A stretch of DNA of 64,000 bases from Pasteurellaceae bacterium Macca (GCA_023101485.1 LVZB01000001.1:310001-374000); one strand, 5' to 3'; numbered from the stretch's first letter, positions 18,362 to 27,863 are shown. Notes: generated from the letters alone by a model not told the origin. Numbers and translations: made by a program.

Positions 18362-21300
18362 ATGAATAAAATTTATAAAGTCGTATTTAATTTTGCAACA
18401 CAAAGTTGGAATGTTGTATCTGAATTAGCAAAAGCAGGTAAAAAATCACAAGTTAAATCTGTTGTTTCTACTGTTCTCGCCTCAGGATTACTTGCTTTAT
18501 CAAATAATGCGGTATCTTCTGATGGTGTTTCAATTGATGGTGAAGACGGAGAAACTCCGATTGTTCTTCAACCAAGTCACAATAATATTGCAACAGAAAG
18601 CACGAATGGGCATTCTGTATTAGCCAATGGAGAGTATCTTCCTCCAAGCCAAAGTAATTTAGATAAAAAAGCAGATAAAACGGATTTAGAAGCTGCGAAG
18701 AAAAATATTGAGAAAAACACAGCAGGCTTAGCAGCTATTACTAAAGAAGTCGCCACGAAAGCAGATAACTCTGATAGCTTGAAAAAATTACTTTCTCTTA
18801 CCAACGATATCCAAAATGCACTCACTGCATTAAATGGCGATGGGTTGAATAGCACTATCGAAAACGATGGCAGCTCAGATCCCGATGAAGAAATCGTAAA
18901 TACACCACATTTAGTCGATCTTCCTACCAATCTTCAAGGTCATCTTGATAAAAAAGCCGATAAAATGGCGCTAGAAAACATAAATAGAACAATCTCTTCT
19001 ATTAAAGATGCTTTGACAGCAAAAGCGAGCCAAAATGATTTAAAAGCCACTAATGACAAGATTGCTGCAAATGAAACTGCGCTTGCAACCAAAGCAAACC
19101 AGTCTGAACTTAACAATAAAGTGGATAAATCTAAGAGCTTAGATAAATTACTTTCTCTTACCAACGATATCCAAAATGCACTCACCGCATTAAATGGCGA
19201 TGGGTTGAATAGCACTATCGAAAATAATAATGGTATAGATCCGGATGAAGAAATTGTAAATAAACCACATTTAGTGGCACTTCCTAAAAATCTTCAAGGT
19301 CATCTTGATAAAAAAGCCGATAAAACAGCGCTAGAAGATACAAATAGAGCAGTCTCTTCTGTTAAAGATGCAGTGCAAGCTAAAGCAAGCCAAAATGATC
19401 TTGATAAAACAAAAGAAACCCTTACTGCCAAAATTGATGAAAAAGCTAATCAAGCTGATTTAGATGCTGCTAATAAAACAATTGCTGCAAACAAGGCTGA
19501 AGTTACCGCTTTACTTAACAAGAAAGTAGATCAATCTGATAACTTAGATAAATTACTTTCTCTTACCAACGATATCCAAAATGCACTTACCGCATTAAAT
19601 GGCGATGGGTTGAATAGCACTATCGAAAATAATAATGGTATAGATCCGGATGAAGAAATTGTAAATAAACCACATTTAGTGGCACTTCCTAAAAATCTTC
19701 AAGGTCATCTTGATAAAAAAGCCGATAAAACAGCGCTAGAAGATACAAATAGAGCAGTCTCTTCTGTTAAAGATGCAGTGCAAGCTAAAGCAAGCCAAAA
19801 TGATCTTGATAAAACAAAAGAAACCCTTACTGCCAAAATTGATGAAAAAGCTAATCAAGCTGATTTAGATGCTGCTAATAAAACAATTACTGCAAACAAA
19901 ACGGCTATTGCAACTAAAGCAAGTCAATCAGCTTTAGATGCTGCTAATAGCAAGATTACTGCAAATGAAGCCGCTCTTGCGACTAAAGCAAATCTATCGG
20001 AGTTAGAGACCACAAAAGCTGGATTAAAAACGGCTAACGAAGCAATTGCTGCTAACAAAACTGCTCTTGCGACTAAAGCAAATCTATCGGAGTTAGAGAC
20101 CACAAAAGCTGGATTAAAAACGGCTAATGAAGCAATTGCTGCTAACAAAACTGCTCTTGCGACTAAAGCAAATCTATCGGAGTTAGAGACCACAAAAGCT
20201 GGATTAAAAACGGCTAACGAAGCAATTGCTGCTAACAAAACTGCTCTTGCGACTAAAGCAAATCTATCGGAGTTAGAGACCACAAAAGCTGGATTAAAAA
20301 CGGCTAATGAAGCAATTGCTGCTAACAAAACTGCTCTTGCGACTAAAGCAAATCTATCGGAGTTAGAGACCACAAAAGCTGGATTAAAAACGGCTAACGA
20401 AGCAATTGCTGCTAACAAGACTGCTCTTACGACTAAAGCAAATCTATCGGAGTTAGAGACCACAAAAGCTGGATTAAAAACGGCTAACGAAGCAATTGCT
20501 GCTAACAAGACTGCTCTTACGACTAAAGCAAATCTATCGGAGTTAGAGACCACAAAAGCTGGATTAAAAACGGCTAATGAAGCAATTGCTGCTAACAAAA
20601 CTGCTCTTGCGACTAAAGCAAATCTATCGGAGTTAGAGACCACAAAAGCTGGATTAAAAACGGCTAACGAAGCAATTGCTGCTAACAAGACTGCTCTTAC
20701 GACTAAAGCAAATCTATCGGAGTTAGAGACCACAAAAGCTGGATTAAAAACGGCTAATGAAGCAATTGTTGCTAACAAAACAGCTCTTGCGACTAAAGCA
20801 AATCTATCGGAGTTAGAGACCACAAAAGCTGGATTAAAAACGGCTAATGAAGCAATTGTTGCTAACAAAACAGCTCTTGCGACTAAAGCAAATCTATCGG
20901 AGTTAGAGACCACAAAAGCTGGATTAAAAACTGCTAACGAAGCAATTGCTGCTAACAAGACTGCTCTTGCGACTAAAGCCGATAAATCACCAGAATTAGA
21001 TAAATTGATCAAGTTAGCAAAAAATATAGAAGACACACTAGACTCGCTACATGGTGTTGAAACTAATGCTAAAGTTGAATCAAATGGTAATCCGGTTGAT
21101 GATGAAGAGATTGTAAATGTAGCTCCTTTATTACCTCTACCGAAGAATCTTAAAGCCCACATTGATAAAAAAGCAGATCAAACAGAGCTTGCGAAAACTA
21201 ATAATGCTATCCAGAAAGTAAAAGGTTCATTAAAAGATCAGCGTGATCAAATTGATTTAGAGCTTGCATCTAAGGCGGATAAATCTGATTTAGATGCTGC

Positions 21301-24300
21301 TAAAGTAAGCATTAAGGCAAATACTGATGGGCTAGCTAAAACCAACAAAGCAGTGGAAAAAAACACGTCTGGTTTAGCTACAACTAACAAAGCAGTGGAG
21401 AAAAATACAGCAAGCTTAGAAAATGCAAATAGAGTTCTTTCTAAACTAACTGATTCTGTCATTACAGGAATACAAGATACGCTTCAAACCTTATATGGGG
21501 AGCCTGATAGTAGCCAAATTGAAGATCCTGAAGCAAATAACACGCCTTCTTTAGTTAAGCTACCAAAAAATCTCCAAGCACATTTTGATAAAAAAGTCGA
21601 TCAAACTACATTTGAAAACACGACTGCAGATCTTAAAAAATCTCAGAGTGCATTAGAAGCCCAAACTGATCAGCTTAATACTGAACTTAATGCTAAAGCA
21701 GATAAATCTGACTTAAGCACAGTGAAAACTAACTTAGGCACTGTAACAACTGACTTAGGCACAGTGAAAACTAACTTAGGTACGGTTACAACTGACTTAG
21801 GCACAGTGAAAACTAACTTAGGTACTGTAACAACTGACTTAGGCACGGTGAAAACTAACTTAGGTACAGTTACAACTGACTTAGGCACGGTGAAAACTAA
21901 TTTAGGTACTGTAACAACTGACTTAGGCACGGTGAAAACTAACTTAGGTACAGTTACAACTGACTTAGACACGGTGAAAACTAACTTAGGTACAGTTACA
22001 ACTGACTTAGGCACGGTGAAAACTAACTTAGGTACGGTTACAACTGACTTAAGCACGGTGAAAACTAACTTAGGTACGGTTACAACTGACTTAAGCACGG
22101 TGAAAACTAACTTAGGTACGGTTACAACTGACTTAGGCACGGTGAAAACTAACTTAGGTACAGTTACAACTGACTTAGGCACTGTAACAACTGACTTAGG
22201 CACGGTGAAAACTAACTTAGGTACGGTTACAACTGACTTAGGCACAGTAAAAACTGACCTTGGTTCTGTAAAATCAAGTGTCAAAACCAAAGCGAATAAA
22301 TCTGATTTAGATGCCGCTAAGGTAAGCATCAAGGCAAATACTGATGGGCTAGCTGAAACCACTAAGGCATTAGCTACAACTAATGAAGCAGTGGAGAAAA
22401 ATACGGCAAGCTTAGAAAATGCAAATAGAGTTCTTTCTAAACTAACTGATTCTGTCATTACAGGAATACAAGATACGCTTCAAACCTTATATGGGGAGCC
22501 TGATAGTAGCCAAATTGAAGATCCTGAAGCAAATAACACACCTTCTTTAGTTAAGCTACCCAAAAATCTCCAAGCACATTTTGATAAAAAAGTCGATCAA
22601 ACTACATTTGAAAACACGACTGCAGATCTTAAAAAATCTCAGAGTGCATTAGAAGCCCAAACCGATCAGCTTAATACTGAACTTGATGCTAAAGCAGATA
22701 AATCTGATCTAGAAGCCGCTAATAACAAAATTGCTGCAAACAAGGCTGAAGTTACCGCTTTACTTAACAAGAAAGTAGATCAATCTGATAACTTAGATAA
22801 ATTACTTTCTCTTACCAACGATATCCAAAATGCACTTACTGCATTAAATGGTGATGGGACAAATAGCGCTATCGAAAATAATGATGGTATAGATCCGGAT
22901 GAAGAAATTGTAAATAAACCACATTTAGTGGCACTTCCTAAAAATCTTCAAGGTCATCTTGATAAAAAAGCCGATAAAACAGAGTTAGAAGATACAAATA
23001 GAGCAATTTCTTCTGTCAAAGAGGCATTGAAAGCTAAAGCAAGTCAGCATGAACTTGAAGAAACCAAAACTAAACTCGCAGAAGGTCTTGCCGATAAAGT
23101 CACTCAGACTGAGCTAACTACAGCTATTGCGGGTAAAGTGACTACAGCTGAACTAGAGACAGCAAAATCTGAGCTAACTACAGCTATTGCGGGTAAAGCG
23201 ACTACAGCTGAACTAGAGACAGCAAAATCTGAGCTAACTACAGCTATTGCGGGTAAAGCGACTACAGCTGAACTAGAGACAGCAAAATCTGAGCTAACTA
23301 CAGCTATTGCGGGTAAAGCCACTACAGCTGAACTAGAAACAGCAAAATCTGAGCTAACTACAGCTATTGCGGGTAAAGCGACTACAGCTGAACTAGAAAC
23401 AGCAAAATCTGAGCTAACTACAGCTATTGCGGGTAAAGCGACTATAGCTGAACTAGAGACAGCAAAATCTGAGCTAACTACAGCTATTGCGGGTAAAGCC
23501 ACTACAGCTGAACTAGAAACAGCAAAATCTGAGCTAACTACAGCTATTGCGGGTAAAGCCACTACAGCTGAACTAGAAACAGCAAAATCTGAGCTTAATA
23601 CTGCTATTGCGGGTAAAGCGACTATAGCTGAACTAGAGACAGCAAAATCTGAGCTAACTACAGCTATTGCGGGTAAAGCGACTACAGCTGAACTAGAAAC
23701 AGCAAAATCTGAGCTAACTACAGCTATTGCGGGTAAAGCCACTACAGCTGAACTAGAAACAGCAAAATCTGAGCTTAATACTGCTATTGCGGGTAAAGCG
23801 ACTATAGCTGAACTAGAGACAGCAAAATCTGAGCTTAATACTGCTATTGCGGGTAAAGCCACTACAGCTGAACTAGAAACAGCAAAATCTGAGCTAACTA
23901 CAGCTATTGCGGGTAAAGCCACTACAGCTGAACTAGAAACAGCAAAATCTGAGCTAACTACAGCTATTGCGGGTAAAGCGACTACAGCTGAACTAGAAAC
24001 AGCAAAATCTGAGCTTAATACTGCTATTGCGGGTAAAGCGACTATAGCTGAACTAGAGACAGCAAAATCTGAGCTAACTACAGCTATTGCGGGTAAAGCG
24101 ACTACAGCTGAACTAGAAACAGCAAAATCTGAGCTAACTACAGCTATTGCGGGTAAAGCCACTACAGCTGAACTAGAAACAGCAAAATCTGAGCTTAATA
24201 CTGCTATTGCGGGTAAAGCGACTATAGCTGAACTAGAGACAGCAAAATCTGAGCTTAATACTGCTATTGCGGGTAAAGCCACTACAGCTGAACTAGAAAC

Positions 24301-25516
24301 AGCAAAATCTGAGCTTAATACTGCTATTGCGGGTAAAGCGACTATAGCTGAACTAGAGACAGCAAAATCTGAGCTAACTACAGCTATTGCGGGTAAAGCG
24401 ACTACAGCTGAACTAGAGACAGCAAAATCTGAGCTAACTACAGCTATTGCGGGTAAAGCCACTACAGCTGAACTAGAAACAGCAAAATCTGAGCTAACTA
24501 CAGCTATTGCGGGTAAAGCGACTACAGCTGAACTAGAAACAGCAAAATCTGAGCTAACTACAGCTATTGCGGGTAAAGCGACTATAGCTGAACTAGAGAC
24601 AGCAAAATCTGAGCTAACTACAGCTATTGCGGGTAAAGCCACTACAGCTGAACTAGAAACAGCAAAATCTGAGCTAACTACAGCTATTGCGGGTAAAGCC
24701 ACTACAGCTGAACTAGAAACAGCAAAATCTGAGCTTAATACTGCTATTGCGGGTAAAGCCACTACAGCTGAACTAGAGACAGCAAAATCTGAGCTAACTA
24801 CAGCTATTGCGGGTAAAGCCACTACAGCTGAACTAGAAACAGCAAAATCTGAGCTTAATATTGCTATTGATGAAAAAGCAAACAAAACTGAAGTTACTAA
24901 AGCTCTTTCTAAGAAAGCTGATAAATCAGCCCTTGATGCAACTAATCAAGTACTAGCAACTAAAGCCAACGCTACTGATGTTCATGCGAAGCTAGCGAAG
25001 AAAGCAGATAAAACTGATTTAGCTAAAAAAGCAGATCGTTCAGAGCTTCATAAAACAAATGCGAAAGTGCATAAAGTAGAGCAAAGAGCCGAATCCAATA
25101 CGAAAGCAATTCAACGTGTTGAACGTGACTACCAAGAAGCTGACAAAGCACTAGATACACAAATTAGAGCAATAAAACCTCGTGTAGCTCAAAATACAAG
25201 AGATATTGCGACTCTGAATAACCGTGTTACTAATGTCGAAAAAGGCTTATCTCGAGTAGAAAAACGAATCGAGAAAGTAAATAAAAACTTAAAAGCAGGT
25301 ATCGCAGGTTCTATTGCAATCGCAAACCTACCTCAAGCGTATAAAGCAGGGCAAGGTGGGATCTCTGCGGCAGTTGGCTCATATAGCAACCAAAGTGCTG
25401 TTGCAATTGGTGCATCAAAAGTGAGTCCAAATGGCAAATGGGTTATTAAAGGTTCTGTGTCTCTTAATACTCAAGGAGAAGCCGGTGTCGGAATGGGCGT
25501 ATTCCATGCTTGGTAA
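18362..25516 (+). CDS. giant trimeric autotransporter adhesin (YadA-type anchor)
   Basis: A 2384-residue type Vc secreted surface adhesin. Residues 1-25 (MNKIYKVVFNFATQSWNVVS...) are the extended signal-peptide region typical of large autotransporters, with cleavage expected near residue 50. The C-terminal 80-90 residues are the YadA-like outer-membrane anchor (AGIAGSIAIANLPQAYKAGQ ... ending in Trp). Between them nearly everything is Ala/Lys/Thr/Glu-rich coiled coil: seven copies of a non-repetitive module containing LPKNLQGHLDKKADK, eleven 30-residue repeats (about 540-870), about twelve 14-residue double-heptads (about 1119-1300), and about 29 20-residue repeats (about 1583-2165). I see no YadA-type head repeats, Trp-ring or neck motif DHNKV. 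Likely a long fibre for host-cell or matrix binding; receptor unknown. The reading frame is intact throughout. Confidence 0.95.
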   Translation: MNKIYKVVFNFATQSWNVVSELAKAGKKSQVKSVVSTVLASGLLALSNNAVSSDGVSIDGEDGETPIVLQPSHNNIATESTNGHSVLANGEYLPPSQSNLDKKADKTDLEAAKKNIEKNTAGLAAITKEVATKADNSDSLKKLLSLTNDIQNALTALNGDGLNSTIENDGSSDPDEEIVNTPHLVDLPTNLQGHLDKKADKMALENINRTISSIKDALTAKASQNDLKATNDKIAANETALATKANQSELNNKVDKSKSLDKLLSLTNDIQNALTALNGDGLNSTIENNNGIDPDEEIVNKPHLVALPKNLQGHLDKKADKTALEDTNRAVSSVKDAVQAKASQNDLDKTKETLTAKIDEKANQADLDAANKTIAANKAEVTALLNKKVDQSDNLDKLLSLTNDIQNALTALNGDGLNSTIENNNGIDPDEEIVNKPHLVALPKNLQGHLDKKADKTALEDTNRAVSSVKDAVQAKASQNDLDKTKETLTAKIDEKANQADLDAANKTITANKTAIATKASQSALDAANSKITANEAALATKANLSELETTKAGLKTANEAIAANKTALATKANLSELETTKAGLKTANEAIAANKTALATKANLSELETTKAGLKTANEAIAANKTALATKANLSELETTKAGLKTANEAIAANKTALATKANLSELETTKAGLKTANEAIAANKTALTTKANLSELETTKAGLKTANEAIAANKTALTTKANLSELETTKAGLKTANEAIAANKTALATKANLSELETTKAGLKTANEAIAANKTALTTKANLSELETTKAGLKTANEAIVANKTALATKANLSELETTKAGLKTANEAIVANKTALATKANLSELETTKAGLKTANEAIAANKTALATKADKSPELDKLIKLAKNIEDTLDSLHGVETNAKVESNGNPVDDEEIVNVAPLLPLPKNLKAHIDKKADQTELAKTNNAIQKVKGSLKDQRDQIDLELASKADKSDLDAAKVSIKANTDGLAKTNKAVEKNTSGLATTNKAVEKNTASLENANRVLSKLTDSVITGIQDTLQTLYGEPDSSQIEDPEANNTPSLVKLPKNLQAHFDKKVDQTTFENTTADLKKSQSALEAQTDQLNTELNAKADKSDLSTVKTNLGTVTTDLGTVKTNLGTVTTDLGTVKTNLGTVTTDLGTVKTNLGTVTTDLGTVKTNLGTVTTDLGTVKTNLGTVTTDLDTVKTNLGTVTTDLGTVKTNLGTVTTDLSTVKTNLGTVTTDLSTVKTNLGTVTTDLGTVKTNLGTVTTDLGTVTTDLGTVKTNLGTVTTDLGTVKTDLGSVKSSVKTKANKSDLDAAKVSIKANTDGLAETTKALATTNEAVEKNTASLENANRVLSKLTDSVITGIQDTLQTLYGEPDSSQIEDPEANNTPSLVKLPKNLQAHFDKKVDQTTFENTTADLKKSQSALEAQTDQLNTELDAKADKSDLEAANNKIAANKAEVTALLNKKVDQSDNLDKLLSLTNDIQNALTALNGDGTNSAIENNDGIDPDEEIVNKPHLVALPKNLQGHLDKKADKTELEDTNRAISSVKEALKAKASQHELEETKTKLAEGLADKVTQTELTTAIAGKVTTAELETAKSELTTAIAGKATTAELETAKSELTTAIAGKATTAELETAKSELTTAIAGKATTAELETAKSELTTAIAGKATTAELETAKSELTTAIAGKATIAELETAKSELTTAIAGKATTAELETAKSELTTAIAGKATTAELETAKSELNTAIAGKATIAELETAKSELTTAIAGKATTAELETAKSELTTAIAGKATTAELETAKSELNTAIAGKATIAELETAKSELNTAIAGKATTAELETAKSELTTAIAGKATTAELETAKSELTTAIAGKATTAELETAKSELNTAIAGKATIAELETAKSELTTAIAGKATTAELETAKSELTTAIAGKATTAELETAKSELNTAIAGKATIAELETAKSELNTAIAGKATTAELETAKSELNTAIAGKATIAELETAKSELTTAIAGKATTAELETAKSELTTAIAGKATTAELETAKSELTTAIAGKATTAELETAKSELTTAIAGKATIAELETAKSELTTAIAGKATTAELETAKSELTTAIAGKATTAELETAKSELNTAIAGKATTAELETAKSELTTAIAGKATTAELETAKSELNIAIDEKANKTEVTKALSKKADKSALDATNQVLATKANATDVHAKLAKKADKTDLAKKADRSELHKTNAKVHKVEQRAESNTKAIQRVERDYQEADKALDTQIRAIKPRVAQNTRDIATLNNRVTNVEKGLSRVEKRIEKVNKNLKAGIAGSIAIANLPQAYKAGQGGISAAVGSYSNQSAVAIGASKVSPNGKWVIKGSVSLNTQGEAGVGMGVFHAW
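19141..19891 (+). repeat. 408-bp-offset near-identical duplication in the adhesin gene
   Basis: Bases 19141-19483 reappear almost unchanged at 19549-19891, for example with one C/T change in CACTCACC versus CACTTACC. The copies carry adhesin modules 2 and 3. Confidence 0.85.
19981..20970 (+). repeat. eleven tandem 90-bp repeats (30 residues each)
   Basis: The unit starts GACTAAAGCAAATCTATCGG, recurring every 90 bp at 19981, 20071, 20161 and on to 20881. Units differ at only a few sites (AACGAA/AATGAA, ALATK/ALTTK, IAANK/IVANK). Encodes LSELETTKAGLKTANEAI-type coiled coil. Thirty residues equal two 15-residue periods, the right-handed pitch described for YadA stalks. Confidence 0.95.
21391..21711 (+). 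repeat. direct repeat, left copy, bracketing the 14-residue block
   Basis: About 320 bp starting AGCAGTGGAGAAAAATAC; recurs at 22387-22707 (offset 996) with few differences. Encodes adhesin module 5. Confidence 0.85.
21716..22270 (+). repeat. about 12.5 tandem 42-bp repeats (double heptads)
   Basis: Encodes LGTVKTN-LGTVTTD, two heptads per unit, with occasional Ser or Asp for the first Gly. One unit near 22185 is a half-unit (7 residues), a footprint of slippage or unequal exchange that kept the heptad register. Confidence 0.93.
22387..22707 (+). repeat. direct repeat, right copy, bracketing the 14-residue block
   Basis: Near-identical to 21391-21711; encodes adhesin module 6. Recombination between the copies would remove the intervening double-heptad block in frame (996 bp = 332 codons). 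Confidence 0.85.
23107..24860 (+). repeat. about 29 tandem 60-bp repeats (20 residues each)
   Basis: Strict 60-bp period encoding AELETAKSELTTAIAGKATT. Units vary at only four places: ACTACA/AATACT, GCG/GCC, ACAGCT/ATAGCT and GAG/GAA. The order of variants shows long exact internal duplications (see findings). Confidence 0.97.
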
Positions 25517-25536
25517 TCTACTAATAGCTTAATCAC

Positions 25537-25572
25537 AAAAGGCTTGATGTTTGAAAACATCAAGCCTTTTTT
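25537..25572 (+). terminator. terminator after the adhesin gene
   Basis: Long stem AAAGGCTTGATGTTT / AACATCAAGCCTTT with a T6 tail, 20 bp after the stop. Confidence 0.92.
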
Positions 25573-25934
25573 ACTATGAGCTTTAACAAAATATGGGGGA
25601 AAAATGTATTACTAAAAAATAAATTCACGAATACGGAATAAGAAAGAAATAAATAGAAAAATGACAAACAAGATAGAAGGGTTATTTAAAGGGCTTAAAT
25701 AAAAAATGATCAATTCACAACAGCTTAACTATTTTCTACTATCTCAAAAATCAGCTCCCCTACTGGTATAAAACGGCTGAAGGGTTGCCAATCAGCGAAA
25801 ACAAGCGGTCTGATTTTGTGAACAATTTGCTCTAAGCCCTCTTCCCTCTTAAGGTTTCCCGCCAAAAGGGAACATTTTTTCTCGAATATCTGTTTCCCTG
25901 ATTATCGGAAAATCTATCACAATGTAATAGGGGC
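25573..25934. other. intergenic stretch between adhesin and DUF535 gene
   Basis: No gene visible. It holds an uptake core at 25801-25809 embedded in a longer motif (TCTGATTTTGTGAACAATTT, then GCTCTAAGCCCTC) that recurs in the repeat array at 34.6-34.8 kb. Confidence 0.6.
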
Positions 25935-26822
25935 TTATTTTGTGAAAAATAGTGCTATCTCTTGGGCGACCTGATCAAACATACCGTAGCGTTTACGATA
26001 CATAGAGCGTTTTTTACTGGCGATTTCGTCTAAAGGTTTACACTCAATTTCTCGCGGAATCTGCCAATAAAGTGACTGACAAATACCCGCATTCTCCTGC
26101 CAAAATTGATCATAGTTAAAAAGTAAGCGGGCACGATCATTAAAGCGATATTTCCCTTGGTATTGATGGGGAATGCCTATCAAAGACACATTAAGTTGTG
26201 ATGCTATCCATTTAAATACATTAACTAACATAAACATCGGGCGCATGCCGTGTAGTTGCTTCGTTAAATCACGCACGATGGATTGTGCCTTTTCTCCTTT
26301 CGGGCCTTGAATGGAGGCAATTAGCAACTCCCCCGAAGGCAGAAAAGTAAATGACGCATCGTAGAGGGATTGCTCTGCATTGCGAATGTTAATTGAAAAA
26401 AATCCCTCAAAAGGGTCGATTTGGTTGATATTCAAAAACAGCCCTAACGCTTCATCAAGGCTAGCTATTTTCACGCTTTGTTTATCAAGCAAGGCTTGGC
26501 AACGCTCAACACCCCAAAGTTGCTCCGCTTGTTGCAGATTTCCTATTATTGCCGATAAGCGTTGTTTTACAGACCAACGTTTATCGCAATAGGTAGAAAG
26601 CAACGTATTAAAACGGTAAGGGTTTTGTGAAAAGAGTGGTTGCCAAAGGGGAGATTGATTCAAAAATTGAAGCAATGCTTGCCACTGTTTTTTATAAAGT
26701 TGGGTACGAAATTGGTAACGACACCACTCCCGAAAACGTTTAGATAAGCGTTTTTCTTCACTAAAAAATTGACTAAAACTTGGAAATTGAAGGGTATGTT
26801 CGTTTTTATGATTTTTCTGCAT
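25935..26822 (-). CDS. DUF535 (VirK/YbjX-family) protein
   Basis: A 295-residue protein of the DUF535 family, which includes Shigella VirK and E. coli YbjX. Family-like segments are EGFFSINIRNAEQSLYDASF, the GELLIASIQGPKG motif, the VSLIGIPHQYQGKYRF region and RKRYGMFDQV near the C-terminus. Members have been linked to envelope stress and antimicrobial-peptide resistance, but the biochemical activity is not settled. No signal peptide or membrane segment seen. It is followed 11 bp upstream by holA on the same strand. Confidence 0.85.
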   Translation of the reverse strand: MQKNHKNEHTLQFPSFSQFFSEEKRLSKRFREWCRYQFRTQLYKKQWQALLQFLNQSPLWQPLFSQNPYRFNTLLSTYCDKRWSVKQRLSAIIGNLQQAEQLWGVERCQALLDKQSVKIASLDEALGLFLNINQIDPFEGFFSINIRNAEQSLYDASFTFLPSGELLIASIQGPKGEKAQSIVRDLTKQLHGMRPMFMLVNVFKWIASQLNVSLIGIPHQYQGKYRFNDRARLLFNYDQFWQENAGICQSLYWQIPREIECKPLDEIASKKRSMYRKRYGMFDQVAQEIALFFTK

Positions 26823-26833
26823 TATTTCTCCTT

Positions 26834-27862
26834 TTATTTAAATAGCAATCCAAAACGGGCTAATTCGAGCCAAATTTCATCACTAAACGCTTGTTTAACC
26901 TTTCTTTCTAATTCCGTCAAGGCTTGAATAAGGCGATAAAGCTGGGCATAGGAGTGCTGTTGGGCAAAGTGCTGATAAAGCCCTCGGCGATTTTGCCACA
27001 CCTTCAAGCGGTCAAATTCGGTGCGTAAATTGTAAAGATAAAGGGGCTGATTCAAATCCGCAATCGGCTGTGGAGAACGGGTCATTTCTAACAGGAGAAG
27101 GAGCTCTTTCTGCACAATACGCAGCAGCACGACAGGTTGAACCTCTTCGTGTTGGAGATGATTGAGGATGCGTGAAGCCCGCTTTGTTTTACCAAGAAGT
27201 AAAGCATCCACCCACTGAAAAGGGGTAAATTGTGCCGATTGTTCAATCACCTCTTTGGCTCGATTTAGCCCAATATGCTCCTGCACAAAACGCAGTTGTA
27301 GCATTTGGAGGGCTTGTTTTAGGGCGAGTAAATTACCTTCATAGCTATAACAAAGGAGCTGAATGGCTTCGTTATCGAGATCCAACGCCATTTTTTTTGC
27401 CCGCTGTTTAAGCCAAATCGGGAGTTTTTGAATATCCGGCGTTTGGCAACTCACCACGAGGGCGTTCTCTTCAATTTGGCTAAACCAAGCCTGCTTTTCG
27501 TTGCTTTTACTCCATTTTGGCGCGTGCAAAATAAAAAGTAGATCGCTATGTGCAAAGGCAAGTAAATTCGCTAATTGCTTTTGTTGAGAAGCGGTAATAC
27601 TTTCAGGGAGATTCAGAATCAGAATTTGGCGTGTGAAAAAAAGCCCTCCGGCTTGAACTTGGTCAAACAGCCTATCCCAAGGGGTGTCATTAGTAATCGC
27701 CTGCTCGATTTTTTCATCAAAGCCTTGCAGACGGGCAGACTGGACGATGGCATCCTTACTCTCCCCCACTAATAATAAATCTTGCCCTGTTAGCAGATAA
27801 AAGCCCGTTAAGCCTTTATTCAGGGCAAGGTCTAGGGCTTCGGGAAAAATCCGCCGAAGCAT
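26834..27862 (-). CDS. holA: DNA polymerase III subunit delta
   Basis: A 342-residue clamp-loader subunit (E. coli 343) that opens the beta sliding clamp. Recognisable features are the N-terminal GLTGFYLLTGQDLLLVGESKD segment and the degenerate AAA+ region with FTRQILILNLPE. It overlaps almost directly with lptE upstream (1-bp gap), the conserved lptE-holA arrangement after leuS. Confidence 0.93.
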   Translation of the reverse strand: MLRRIFPEALDLALNKGLTGFYLLTGQDLLLVGESKDAIVQSARLQGFDEKIEQAITNDTPWDRLFDQVQAGGLFFTRQILILNLPESITASQQKQLANLLAFAHSDLLFILHAPKWSKSNEKQAWFSQIEENALVVSCQTPDIQKLPIWLKQRAKKMALDLDNEAIQLLCYSYEGNLLALKQALQMLQLRFVQEHIGLNRAKEVIEQSAQFTPFQWVDALLLGKTKRASRILNHLQHEEVQPVVLLRIVQKELLLLLEMTRSPQPIADLNQPLYLYNLRTEFDRLKVWQNRRGLYQHFAQQHSYAQLYRLIQALTELERKVKQAFSDEIWLELARFGLLFK

Positions 27863-27863
27863 A

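Noticed and set aside
19924..21162. A 412-codon minus-strand frame opposite the 30-residue repeats
   Set aside because: Same cause: periodic antisense of a repeated coding unit.
21670..22458. A 262-codon minus-strand frame opposite the double-heptad repeats
   Set aside because: Periodic antisense of the VKTNLGTVTTD repeats; not a gene.
19981..24860. Regular 90-, 42- and 60-bp repeats as a possible CRISPR array
   Set aside because: Units are contiguous with no unique spacers, stay in one reading frame, and lie inside a single ORF.
23104..24885. A 593-codon open frame on the minus strand through the 20-residue repeat block
   Set aside because: It is the antisense of a repeat whose period is a multiple of three, so an open antisense frame in one unit is open in all. 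No start region, signal or family resemblance.
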